IMG/VR virus record: IMGVR_UViG_3300035162_003982
Span: 1-20,559 of that record
Source of the DNA: a virus
Strand: one strand, 5' to 3'
DNA: 20,559 nt
Below the pieces are notes generated by a model. It was not told the DNA's origin. It worked only from the letters and a program-made list of their open reading frames with translations, and ran no database searches. The stretch's first letter is position 1. Each line of letters starts with the position of its first letter. The position numbers and the translations under genes were made by a program. Positions 5,640 through 12,055 of the stretch are shown piece by piece.

Positions 5640-5974
5640 AAGTTATGAATCCAAGAGTTATGCCGCCCTCCCTCCATCCTCTCGGCTACTTTTAATTTTA
5701 TATAAAGCTCGGCATCTTTTTCGAGTACCCTGTACCCCTTATCTTTATGTCCATACGCCATCCTTGACTTAATCCAGCCCGACCTGAGAGCTTTTCTTAC
5801 TGTATCCACACACACCCCCGCCCTCAGTGCTATGTCATTAACAGTAAGGTAAATAGCGTTAGGGTCAATAGGTTCATCTGTTCCTTGAAGGATTTTCTTT
5901 AGCACCTCCCCTTCCTCGGCTCTTTGTTTCCTTGCCACCTTCTCTCTAAGGTCTTCTAATTCTTCTTCAGTCAT
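5636..5974 (-). CDS. HTH DNA-binding protein
   Basis: This 112-aa protein has a charged N-terminal helix (1-35, Glu/Arg-rich), then IYLTVNDIALRAGVCVDTVRKALRSGWI (41-68), a MerR/excisionase-type helix-turn-helix, and a following GYRVLEKDAELYIKLKV that fits the wing/helix of that class. It is the second gene of the leftward early operon. Possible roles are a CII-like activator, excisionase-like accessory factor or replication protein; the sequence does not decide. GGGGGATAGAG precedes the ATG. Confidence 0.6.
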   Translation of the reverse strand: MTEEELEDLREKVARKQRAEEGEVLKKILQGTDEPIDPNAIYLTVNDIALRAGVCVDTVRKALRSGWIKSRMAYGHKDKGYRVLEKDAELYIKLKVAERMEGGRHNSWIHNL

Positions 5975-6000
5975 CTCTATCCCCCGTAAAATAAACAGAG

Positions 6001-6186
6001 CTAAGTATCAGCGAGTAAATATTGAGCCATTGCACTGCGCGTTTGAGACCTGAAAACAGGGTCAACATCGCACCAGTAATAGTAATTTCTGCGCGATACA
6101 TTAGCCGACTGACAAGCCTGACTGATATTGCCCAATTTCTGTAAGTGCTTGATTATTGATGCTTTATTTGTATTTTGGATAGTCAT
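6001..6186 (-). CDS. Small HTH regulator at the early divergent switch
   Basis: The 61-aa protein is almost entirely one helix-turn-helix: IIKHLQKLGNISQACQSANVS (11-31) then RRNYYYWCDVDPVFR (32-46), a pattern like Fis-type/terminase-small-subunit-type HTHs. Its position, first gene of the leftward operon facing the rightward operon across a palindrome, suggests a Cro- or repressor-like function. There is almost no ribosome-binding sequence, and a promoter-like pair places transcription start at or near the ATG, so it may be read from a leaderless mRNA. Function is inferred. Confidence 0.55.
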   Translation of the reverse strand: MTIQNTNKASIIKHLQKLGNISQACQSANVSRRNYYYWCDVDPVFRSQTRSAMAQYLLADT

Positions 6187-6305
6187 TGCTCAACTTTACA
6201 GTAGTTTCTCGATTCTGGCAATAAACTTATTTAAATAAGTGCTTGCAGTAGCTGCACAGGTGTGAAATACTAGAGCCAAGTTAACCAAAAAGAGGAATAA
6301 ATAAT
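6187..6305. promoter_or_regulatory. Divergent early promoter/operator region
   Basis: A perfect 16-bp palindrome, ACTTATTTAAATAAGT, lies at 6225-6240. A second inverted repeat, TGCAG-tag-CTGCA, lies at 6244-6256. Rightward, TTGCAG (6243-6248) and AATACT (6266-6271) are 17 bp apart. Leftward, TTGCCA (6221-6216) and TAAAGT (6198-6193) are also 17 bp apart. The 16-bp palindrome sits between the two -35 elements, where a dimeric regulator could affect both promoters. The promoter calls are visual matches of 4-5 of 6 bases per element. Confidence 0.5.
6278..6292 (+). repeat. 15-bp direct repeat, copy 1
   Basis: AAGTTAACCAAAAAG occurs here, 13 bp before the ATG at 6306, and again at 6473-6487 before the next gene. 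It contains the palindrome GTTAAC. Copy 1 runs straight into the GAGG that serves as ribosome-binding sequence. Confidence 0.7.
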
Positions 6306-6479
6306 ATGAGACTAATTAAACACAGGCAAATTGCAGCAGCAGAGCAAGCGGCAAAAAAAGAAGCCAAGCTTCGTGTTAGGCAATTAATTAACCGCGAATT
6401 ACTGAACGATGCCGACCAGCAAAACTACACAGACATCCACAGGGCTGAAATGCTTAATATAGCGAAACTGTTAAGTTAA
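6306..6479 (+). CDS. Small basic hypothetical protein
   Basis: A 57-aa frame from ATG 6306 to TAA 6479, preceded by AGAGG about 9 nt upstream. It is rich in Arg, Lys, Gln and Ala and predicted helical (HRQIAAAEQAAKKEAKLRVR, 6-25). It is the first gene of the rightward early operon, where phages often place small takeover or inhibitor proteins. No family is recognised. Real-gene status rests on position and the ribosome-binding site. Confidence 0.55.
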   Translation: MRLIKHRQIAAAEQAAKKEAKLRVRQLINRELLNDADQQNYTDIHRAEMLNIAKLLS

Positions 6480-6487
6480 CCAAAAAG
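6473..6487 (+). repeat. 15-bp direct repeat, copy 2
   Basis: Second exact copy of AAGTTAACCAAAAAG; it overlaps the stop codon of the 57-aa gene and lies 19 bp before the ATG at 6507. Confidence 0.7.
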
Positions 6488-6506
6488 CGCGTAAGAGGAT
6501 AATAAA

Positions 6507-6821
6507 ATGAACTTCAATAAAACCGACACAGCAGCCTCAATACTCCCCTCTCTGCCCGATGGCATGGAGCTACGCCTTAAAGCCAGCCAGTCCAATTTGA
6601 CAGCCTTTGTGAGCCGTATTAGCGATGAAGACCAAGCCGAAGATAAACGCAGACTGATGCTAAAGATTGAGATGGCAAAAACAGAATTGCGCTCCCTTCT
6701 TAATTACGGACCTAAGATGGCTTTCTACCATGACAAGCCAGAGCTGCTTAAAGCCGATATAAACACAGCCAGAGGTAAATTAGAGTTTCTGGAAGTATGC
6801 TTGAAGACATCGCATGGTTAA
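6507..6821 (+). CDS. Hypothetical helical phage protein
   Basis: A 104-aa protein with a hydrophilic start and two likely helices (about 45-70, ending KTELRSLLNYGPKMAFY, and 78-101). No membrane segment or catalytic motif is seen. AGAGG about 8 nt upstream supports the ATG at 6507. It precedes RecT in the rightward operon, the place where lambda-like phages carry kil/gam/bet-region genes, but nothing in the sequence identifies it with them. Confidence 0.65.
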   Translation: MNFNKTDTAASILPSLPDGMELRLKASQSNLTAFVSRISDEDQAEDKRRLMLKIEMAKTELRSLLNYGPKMAFYHDKPELLKADINTARGKLEFLEVCLKTSHG

Positions 6822-6827
6822 TTTTTT

Positions 6828-6897
6828 AGGTGAGGTGGTGTTAGCTTGCATGCCAGCATTTGGGGTTCCGAGTAGCGAACGGTACTCACCTTTTTTT
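6828..6897 (+). terminator. Possible structured attenuator/terminator-like element
   Basis: AGGTGAG (6828-6834) can pair with CTCACCT (6885-6891), which runs into seven T residues (6891-6897). Between them are smaller possible hairpins (GTTC/GAAC; GAGTA/TACTC). The wide loop makes this a poor classic terminator, so an attenuator or folded leader for the gene at 6909 is as likely. A 20-codon frame (6850-6912, MPAFGVPSSERYSPFFGDKL) lies inside and overlaps the next start as ATGA, so it may be a leader peptide. Confidence 0.35.
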
Positions 6898-6908
6898 GGA
6901 GATAAATT

Positions 6909-7088
6909 ATGAGTAAAGAATTATGGGTTTCAGCCTATGACGAAAAGTACAGCGAATTGACGCTGGAAAGGGACGAAGGCTTGAACACCTTCACCGATGA
7001 AAAGATTGACCAACAGGCTACTAATTGGGCAGAAGGTGCTTTTGAAAGAGCTGTAGACCACGCCGAATATCTGAAGGAAAGAGAATGA
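6909..7088 (+). CDS. Small acidic hypothetical protein
   Basis: A 59-aa acidic protein (MSKELWVSAYDEKY...). GGAG lies 7 nt before the ATG, and its stop overlaps the next ATG by 4 nt, which supports it as a true gene. No family is recognised. It is part of a string of small genes leading to RecT. Confidence 0.6.
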   Translation: MSKELWVSAYDEKYSELTLERDEGLNTFTDEKIDQQATNWAEGAFERAVDHAEYLKERE

Positions 7089-7249
7089 GTCTTAAAAGAG
7101 AAACTTTATTAGAAATTGAACTTGAACACGTGGTGAATACGCTGAAGATAATGATTGAGCTTTTGGAGCGAGAAAATTACCCGAACACCATCGAGCGAGT
7201 ACAAGAAACCGTAGACAACGCCACTAAATTATTGGGAGAGAAAGAATGA
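7085..7249 (+). CDS. Small helical hypothetical protein
   Basis: A 54-aa protein, likely one or two amphipathic helices (LEIELEHVVNTLKIMIELLE, 9-28). Both ends are ATGA overlaps, with the 59-aa gene upstream and RecT downstream, so translation of the three is probably coupled. Function unknown. Confidence 0.6.
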   Translation: MSLKRETLLEIELEHVVNTLKIMIELLERENYPNTIERVQETVDNATKLLGEKE

Positions 7250-8313
7250 GCGCGATAACACAAGAACCAGCACTGAACGAGATAATTACATCAGTACAAG
7301 CACCCTTCCAGGCGTATGACCTTGCTAACGGTAAGATACTGGACTTCAAGCAGGAGTGCCTGTTCGCTAAACAACAGATAACAAAAGGGGATGGGTATGC
7401 GTTAAAAGTAGTACAGGGCAACCCAGCCTCGCTCAAAAACTCTCTGTTAAATACTGCGGCAATCGGAATATCCCTGAACCCTGCACTGGCTCACGCCTAT
7501 CTGGTTCCGCGAGGTGGGGCAATCTGCCTTGACATCTCTTACCGGGGACTTGTTTATCTCGCCACTCAATGTGGAGCGATATTATGGGCAAAAGCAGAAT
7601 TAGTGTATTCCAATGACGAGTTTACCTGGAATGGCATCATGGAAGCTCCTCATCATAAGGCAGACCCGTTTAGCGACAGAGGAGAGGTTACCGGAGGGTA
7701 CTGTCTCGCCAAACTACCTGATGGCTCAATAATGACCGATGTTATGAGCAGGGAGGAGCTGGACAAGATCAAACAAACCAGCAAGGCAAAGGATGGTCCG
7801 TGGAAAAATTGGGAAACCGAGATGCAGAAAAAGTCCCTCGTCAAACGAGCCAGCAAGTCATTCCCTCAAACCGGAGACAGGAAGCGCATAGATACCGCCA
7901 TTGAGGTGCTGAATGAACACGAAGGATTTGTTGAGCATGTAGTGCCGGAGGCAACCTTCAGTGTTGAGCAGGAAGCGGAATATAAAAAGTGTATTGAGGA
8001 GGGTGATTTTTTCAATCTTGCCGGTGTAATAACGGCGATGGATGCAGATGACCAATTAAAACTGTTTACTCTACATGCCCCTGTTGGTGAGAAGGGTAAA
8101 AAGATGGCAGTCAAAAAGGAATTTAGTGAGAGTCTGGAAGATGGTCGAATGCGACTGGAAGATGCGGTCAATAACATCCGTGAATTTCTTGATGATGGCA
8201 ACGAAAGTGATATTGAGGAAATTGTCAGCGAGTCCAGTCCATTCACCGTTGAACATATAATGAATAATTTATCTGTTGAGCATAAAGCCGCACTTGTCAG
8301 GTTTGGGGTATGA
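7246..8313 (+). CDS. recT: RecT-family single-strand DNA annealing protein
   Basis: The 355-aa protein has the RecT core in order: ILDFKQECLFAKQQI (31-45), SLKNSLLNTAAIGISLNPALAHAYLVPR (62-89), ICLDISYRGLVYLA (93-106), DEFTWNG, HHKADPFSDRGEVTGGYCLAKL and MSREELDKI, PWKNWETEMQKKSLVKRASK. RecT anneals complementary single strands in phage recombination, usually with a 5'-3' exonuclease. It is longer than typical RecT (about 270 aa): after about residue 225 there is an acidic extension rich in Glu and Asp ending VEHKAALVRFGV. GGGAGAGAAAGA precedes the ATG. No RecE, lambda-exo or YqaJ-type exonuclease gene is in this operon. Confidence 0.95.
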   Translation: MSAITQEPALNEIITSVQAPFQAYDLANGKILDFKQECLFAKQQITKGDGYALKVVQGNPASLKNSLLNTAAIGISLNPALAHAYLVPRGGAICLDISYRGLVYLATQCGAILWAKAELVYSNDEFTWNGIMEAPHHKADPFSDRGEVTGGYCLAKLPDGSIMTDVMSREELDKIKQTSKAKDGPWKNWETEMQKKSLVKRASKSFPQTGDRKRIDTAIEVLNEHEGFVEHVVPEATFSVEQEAEYKKCIEEGDFFNLAGVITAMDADDQLKLFTLHAPVGEKGKKMAVKKEFSESLEDGRMRLEDAVNNIREFLDDGNESDIEEIVSESSPFTVEHIMNNLSVEHKAALVRFGV

Positions 8314-8573
8314 GCTTCGAGAAAAGGTTTCCCAGCGACAAAGGCTACTGCGCCAGGTTAAAGCCGGACACAGGTTCAATTTGTGGCTCAACTGAAGGTC
8401 TTCAAAAAGATCAAAATCTTTGCAAACAATGCAAAAGTGAAAGGAATAGAGGTTTTAAGCAGCAAAAAAAACTCACCGGGCATGATATTTATTTTAAGGC
8501 TGAGTATGCCTTGGCAGGTATGGTGCGCCAGATGATGCAACCTTGGGATGAGCTTACAAGAGGAGGAAGATGA
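8310..8573 (+). CDS. Small putative zinc-binding protein
   Basis: An 87-aa protein with four cysteines, C14, C25, C38 and C41, the last two as LCKQCKSERNRG, which resembles a zinc ribbon or short zinc-finger knuckle. The rest is basic. ATGA overlap with RecT upstream suggests coupled translation and a possible DNA- or RNA-binding role alongside RecT. The zinc site is an inference from cysteine spacing. Confidence 0.55.
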   Translation: MSFEKRFPSDKGYCARLKPDTGSICGSTEGLQKDQNLCKQCKSERNRGFKQQKKLTGHDIYFKAEYALAGMVRQMMQPWDELTRGGR

Positions 8574-8812
8574 TGAGTGCCACAGCGCAAGAAAAAGATG
8601 AAAGGATAATTGAATTGAAAGCTGAGCTGGAGGAAGCGAAGCAACAAAACGATATTTTAACCGTAGATATAGAGATGGGATTGGAGCTGTTAAAAGAAGC
8701 CGAAGAGGAATTGGAAGAAGCCCTAAAGGGTGAGCAAGAGAAAGGGGGTAAACCCTTCAGTGATATGCTGGAGATGGAAGAAGCTATGCGTCAGGATTTA
8801 GGGGATAGATAA
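8570..8812 (+). CDS. Coiled-coil hypothetical protein
   Basis: An 80-aa, strongly acidic protein with heptad-like Glu/Leu pattern (ERIIELKAELEEAKQQNDIL, 11-30, then LELLKEAEEELEEALKGE), so a coiled coil is likely. AGGAGGAAG precedes two ATG codons; the second (8573) has the better spacing and may be the true start. No function is recognised. Confidence 0.6.
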   Translation: MMSATAQEKDERIIELKAELEEAKQQNDILTVDIEMGLELLKEAEEELEEALKGEQEKGGKPFSDMLEMEEAMRQDLGDR

Positions 8813-9003
8813 TGGATGATGACAAAATATACAATATCGATGGTCATCATTACAAATTCGGACGATTTGGATTGGTTTACTATTTGTCACATGACGGAGA
8901 TTGGAAAAGAAGCACCCTGGAGCCTCATAAATTAAGAACTTTTAAAATGCCCTATTTTGAAGATAAAGAATTAAGCAATAAGAAAAATTTTTATGGCTAT
9001 TAA
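8812..9003 (+). CDS. Small hypothetical protein
   Basis: A 63-aa protein with many aromatic residues (DGHHYKFGRFGLVYYLSHDG, 10-29), likely a small beta-rich fold. It starts on the last base of the previous stop (TAATG). Its stop is directly followed by the stop of the convergent lipoprotein gene, with no space for a terminator. Confidence 0.55.
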   Translation: MDDDKIYNIDGHHYKFGRFGLVYYLSHDGDWKRSTLEPHKLRTFKMPYFEDKELSNKKNFYGY

Positions 9004-9342
9004 TTAATAAAATTCGTTCAAATATAAATTATATTTAACCAGACATCGGAGTATACATTTCTTGTAGCTCCGTCCGTCCTTGTGCCATTTAATTCTGCCC
9101 TGCTCGTTATCAGCCAGCACCTCATAGTCGCTGTTGCTCAGGGTCACAAAGCCCTTCTCTTTCTTCTTAATTTCTGGCGGTAACAGCGAGAGTTTGTCAG
9201 GGTCATTGCAATCACATTGAATGTGGTTGGGTTTTGCTCGGTCCTCTTTCTTCAGCTCATAGTTGACATCTAAAGCCGGAGTTTTAGAAAACCAACTGCA
9301 CCCGGAAATGGACAAGCATAGCAATATGATTACGCAGCGCAT
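9004..9342 (-). CDS. Rz1-like outer-membrane spanin lipoprotein
   Basis: From ATG 9342 the 112-aa protein has a short lipoprotein signal: MRC, a hydrophobic VIILLCLSI run and the lipobox ISGC, with Cys15 as the lipidated residue. The mature part is about 98 aa, longer than lambda Rz1, with a Pro/Lys middle (LLPPEIKKKEKG) and extra cysteines. It lies two genes after the Rz-like gene, at the end of the lysis block, which fits an o-spanin joining inner and outer membranes at lysis. A TTG at 9348 is an alternative start. The last residues of the HNH gene overlap the start. Another phage lipoprotein is possible. Confidence 0.6.
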   Translation of the reverse strand: MRCVIILLCLSISGCSWFSKTPALDVNYELKKEDRAKPNHIQCDCNDPDKLSLLPPEIKKKEKGFVTLSNSDYEVLADNEQGRIKWHKDGRSYKKCILRCLVKYNLYLNEFY

Positions 9343-9797
9343 TTCCAATATTTATTCTCTGCTGACTTACGCTGGCAACACGCTTCAAAAAAATCTTTTG
9401 TGTAGCCTAAATGTACTTCTTCACCACAAACCTTAATCCTGACATACCATTTATTATTTCTATACCTTGAAACGCCTGAGATTCCAGAAGAATTGTTTTT
9501 ACGGATTCTATGATTCCTATTTTGCTCTGTGGGTGTTGCCCACCGACAATTATCTGGCTTATAACTACCCTCATTATCAATTCTATCAATCGAATGGGTG
9601 GGTGTTGGTTTTTCCCCCATATCCTCTAAAAACACCGCGAATGAATCACTCCACTTGTCGCACACAGTAATGCCTCTGCCGCCGTAGTCATGGTATCTAT
9701 TATGGGAAGGATTATGGCATCTCGCTTTCATGTTCCGCCATGAATTATACTCAGGTGTTGCTTTAGCTGATGCCGCGCCATGCTTAAAATTACTCAT
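9330..9797 (-). CDS. HNH homing-type endonuclease with C-terminal AP2 domain
   Basis: This 155-aa protein begins with the HNH module typical of phage homing endonucleases: YNSWRNMKARCHNPSHNRYHDYGGRGITVCDKW, then FLEDMGEKP, SIDRIDNEGSYKPDNCRWATPTEQNRN. D-R-I-D-N and N-C-R-W-A are the catalytic and metal-site regions. The C-terminal part (SSGISGVSRYRNNKWYVRI, then VHLGYTKDFFEAC) is an AP2-type three-strand DNA-binding domain. These are selfish genes that cut alleles lacking them. It lies between the two spanin genes. ATG 9797 makes an ATGA overlap with the Rz-like stop; TTG 9815 is less likely. Confidence 0.9.
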   Translation of the reverse strand: MSNFKHGAASAKATPEYNSWRNMKARCHNPSHNRYHDYGGRGITVCDKWSDSFAVFLEDMGEKPTPTHSIDRIDNEGSYKPDNCRWATPTEQNRNHRIRKNNSSGISGVSRYRNNKWYVRIKVCGEEVHLGYTKDFFEACCQRKSAENKYWKCAA

Positions 9798-10222
9798 GGC
9801 TGTATTGTACTCCAATCTGATAATTTTTCCTCTTGCTTTAGAACGCGCTCAGTCGCTTTCGTAGCCCTGCGTTCAAAGTCGGCAAAGTCTACTTCCAGTT
9901 CCTCGATGCGCCCGGTGATGTCCTTGTCCAGTTCCTTCTGGTACACCGCTGCACTCTGCTTTCGCTCCATGTCCTGAGCCTGGTAGATAGCTTGCAATTC
10001 TTTGTTATGTTCTTTCGTCAACGCCAAGGTAGCTTCCATCTCCTCGGCTCGTGCTGTCTGGTAAGCAAGGTTCTGTTTGTCGGCTAATTTCTCTTTGACC
10101 TCGTTATCGTGCTTAGTCCACATATTACCCCACAGCGTCCCGGCAGTCTTCACCCCAGAGATAAGCAGAAACCCCGCAAGCAAGCCGATGCCTATTTTAA
10201 TTAGTAATCCGTAAGGGATCAT
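9794..10222 (-). CDS. Rz-like inner-membrane spanin
   Basis: A 142-aa protein with one N-terminal membrane anchor (YGLLIKIGIGLLAGFLLISG, 4-23) and then a long charged helix rich in Glu, Lys, Gln and Ala (about 40-135), the i-spanin layout. With an o-spanin it disrupts the outer membrane at the end of lysis. It follows endolysin and holin-like genes and overlaps the upstream 88-aa gene by 4 nt. Identification rests on topology and place, as Rz sequences vary widely. Confidence 0.7.
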   Translation of the reverse strand: MIPYGLLIKIGIGLLAGFLLISGVKTAGTLWGNMWTKHDNEVKEKLADKQNLAYQTARAEEMEATLALTKEHNKELQAIYQAQDMERKQSAAVYQKELDKDITGRIEELEVDFADFERRATKATERVLKQEEKLSDWSTIQP

Positions 10223-10485
10223 CGGTAGTCACATACAAAGGTGGTGTTGGTTGTCATTTTGCACTTGTACTTTGCGTCTACAGGGATGCCGGTTCCGAGT
10301 TCGAGTGCGTCCAGCATCTGCTGCTGCTTCCACACTCTCACTGCCTGCACACCGCGCTTGCTCTCCTCCTTGTGAATGAAGCTCGGAGGCTGCAACGACC
10401 ACGTAAATGGATTTCCTTCCAATATGTCGGCATAGTTGTAGCCTCCCCATAGAGCCAGAGGGTACATCAAGTGATGGAGTTTCAT
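10219..10485 (-). CDS. Small hypothetical protein of the lysis block
   Basis: An 88-aa protein (MKLHHLMYPLALWGGYNYAD...) with a short hydrophobic start, two cysteines near the end (KYKCKMTTNTTFVCDYR) that could form a disulfide, and possible export. It lies between the holin candidate and the Rz-like gene, with an ATGA overlap to the latter. A frame from 10495 in another phase covers nearly the same DNA but has a composition unlike a protein. Function unknown; a periplasmic lysis accessory is possible. Confidence 0.55.
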   Translation of the reverse strand: MKLHHLMYPLALWGGYNYADILEGNPFTWSLQPPSFIHKEESKRGVQAVRVWKQQQMLDALELGTGIPVDAKYKCKMTTNTTFVCDYR

Positions 10486-10507
10486 GTAATTTCATGCAGC
10501 CCTATTA

Positions 10508-11023
10508 CTATTTATTATCTACCGACTTATCGTCTTCGGCAAAATGATTGCTGCCCAGTCCCTCACCATGCTCGTCCTGCTCAGGTTTCTTTCTTTTCCA
10601 GTTCATCATCTGGGTCAAATCTTCATGTGGTGGCTCGTACACCACTGTCTTTTTGCCGTCTTGCTTCCGCACTATTTTTAAAGGCTTAGGTGTGAGGAAA
10701 AAATACATTGCTTTAAACGTGTTCAGCTTGGTTTTTTCATAAGCCAAAGTAGTTATGAATTTAAGCAGCTCATAAAGCATTGGGGTTCCAAAAACACAAA
10801 CAAAAGCTCCACTTGATAAAGCTTTGAAAGTGATTGCATCTGTAAAATAATATACACACGCCGCACCTAATAACGAGCTACAAATGAGCATGCAAATAAT
10901 TTTTACTCGCTTGCCGGGGTTCCAGCCAATAGTAATAAATCGGACAGTCATGATACTTGCAAGCATTGCAAAGAAGCCGTGTACGCCTACAAGAGTTATA
11001 ATTTGGTCTAAATATTTCTCCAT
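10508..11023 (-). CDS. Three-helix membrane protein, putative holin
   Basis: The 171-aa protein has three likely membrane helices: about 8-31, 41-62 and 67-93, followed by a long hydrophilic, charged C-terminal tail. It begins with a perfect AGGAGGT ribosome-binding sequence and follows the M15 endolysin gene by 9 nt. Position and topology suggest a holin that opens the inner membrane at lysis time, though it is longer than lambda S (105-107 aa) because of the tail. Sequence alone does not prove this. Confidence 0.6.
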   Translation of the reverse strand: MEKYLDQIITLVGVHGFFAMLASIMTVRFITIGWNPGKRVKIICMLICSSLLGAACVYYFTDAITFKALSSGAFVCVFGTPMLYELLKFITTLAYEKTKLNTFKAMYFFLTPKPLKIVRKQDGKKTVVYEPPHEDLTQMMNWKRKKPEQDEHGEGLGSNHFAEDDKSVDNK

Positions 11024-11032
11024 AATTACCTC

Positions 11033-11494
11033 CTATGGTAAATCTTTCTGAGTTATCACCGCACCGTTTACTCGGCTAATTGTGTAAACTTCGTGGCGGT
11101 TATTACTCTCCCTATAGCTGGCGTGAACCCAGCCTGAAGCAGGGTCTTCATCTGTATAAAATTCTAATATTAGTTTGTCAAATTCAAGGTTGTACTCACA
11201 CCACTTAGCGAGAGTTAAGTTATCTACGCCCGGCACTTCAAAATCAACTGCCTCTGCCAGCGCATGTTGGCTCGTTGTTTTAGACCCTATCTTCAAGCAC
11301 AGTTCCTTGCTGCGATACCAGCTTGACGGACTAAAAGGAACACCAAAGTGTAAACGCACAGGCTCAAGAATATTCTCTGCTACAGCAATAATTTTAGAAA
11401 GGTATTCGTCAGGGGGGGTGTTGTCTATGTAATTTCGTTCTGCGGTCTGAGACTTAATCGCCTCAGAAAAAGAAAAGTGTTTGGATAATTTCAA
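11033..11494 (-). CDS. Peptidase M15-family endolysin
   Basis: This is a D-Ala-D-Ala-type zinc peptidase that would cleave peptidoglycan cross-bridges. After a FSFSEAIKSQTA start come VRLHFGVPFSPSSWYRS (substrate region), SQHALAEAVDFEV (zinc ligands His and Asp; the motif SxHxxGxAxD has Ala in place of Gly) and GWVHASY (third zinc His). A reading from an ATG at 11581 would run 91 nt into the upstream gene and lacks family similarity there. A TTG at 11494 forms a TTGA overlap with the upstream stop and gives a 153-aa protein of normal length. No signal peptide is seen, so a holin would be needed. Confidence 0.8.
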   Translation of the reverse strand: MKLSKHFSFSEAIKSQTAERNYIDNTPPDEYLSKIIAVAENILEPVRLHFGVPFSPSSWYRSKELCLKIGSKTTSQHALAEAVDFEVPGVDNLTLAKWCEYNLEFDKLILEFYTDEDPASGWVHASYRESNNRHEVYTISRVNGAVITQKDLP

Positions 11495-11766
11495 TGACCG
11501 CCGCCCCACCCTTGAAGCGTTATCATTAGGGAGTCGTAAACAAAATACCCAATGCCTGATATTAGTACGATGACTGACCAACCAACAACCTGCTTCTTTA
11601 CCGACTCGCGAAGCTGCTGCGCTCTATCTTCCTTAGCAATGAAGCGAGCTATAAAATCATGGTGAGATTCGTGCAGTTCGCGGTCAACAAAAGCATTTCT
11701 ATTGAATGATTGGTTTACCGCTTCAGACACAATTTCAGCTACATCTTTCTTTTCTTCAGGAGTCAT
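11491..11766 (-). CDS. Small single-pass membrane protein of the lysis block
   Basis: A 91-aa protein with a charged N-terminal part (SFNRNAFVDRELHESHHDFIARFI, about 20-43) and one C-terminal membrane helix (VVGWSVIVLISGIGYFVYDS, 60-79), ending in GWGGGH. It is coupled by a 4-nt overlap to the endolysin gene, so it could be a second holin, antiholin or a membrane anchor acting in lysis. No experimental family is recognised. Confidence 0.55.
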   Translation of the reverse strand: MTPEEKKDVAEIVSEAVNQSFNRNAFVDRELHESHHDFIARFIAKEDRAQQLRESVKKQVVGWSVIVLISGIGYFVYDSLMITLQGWGGGH

Positions 11767-11786
11767 AAAATTTAACGGTTACCCTG

Positions 11787-12053
11787 TTATGGTTTTGGAT
11801 GTGACGTTTTTACGCCTGCAATTCGCAGCTTCCAAGCATCAATGTCGTGATAAATCTCGTCAAGCTGGTCTGTCACTTTTCCGTATTCCTCGGTGCGCTT
11901 TTCTTCCCATGATTTTTCTGGCTCGACATAAGCCTCAACTGAATCGAGCAAGCCATCAGCAACTATCTCATCATAGTCACGGTTTCCGGCTACACAAGGG
12001 ATTGATTTGCCTCCATCTTTAATTTCTGTATGTTCTTTGTTTATATATTTCAT
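11787..12053 (-). CDS. Putative tail-fibre assembly/attachment protein
   Basis: An 88-aa protein lying 2 nt after the tail-fibre gene. Its end (YGKVTDQLDEIYHDIDAWK, then IAGVKTSHPKP) matches a C-terminal motif I know from many small phage proteins placed just downstream of tail-fibre genes (Y-x-x-(I/V)-x-(D/E)-QLD..., ending in hPKP). These may be fibre chaperones or minor virion components. The N-terminal 45 residues show nothing specific. Confidence 0.55.
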   Translation of the reverse strand: MKYINKEHTEIKDGGKSIPCVAGNRDYDEIVADGLLDSVEAYVEPEKSWEEKRTEEYGKVTDQLDEIYHDIDAWKLRIAGVKTSHPKP

Positions 12054-12055
12054 TT

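Noticed and set aside
10229-10495. 88-codon frame in another phase of the lysis-block gene
   Set aside because: Its composition (Arg, Ala, Gln, Gly runs) is typical of a shadow frame; the frame at 10219-10485 couples by ATGA to the Rz-like gene.
11495-11581. Upstream extension of the M15 endolysin
   Set aside because: It overlaps the membrane-protein gene almost to its helix, shows no family similarity, and a TTG with a 4-nt overlap gives normal length.
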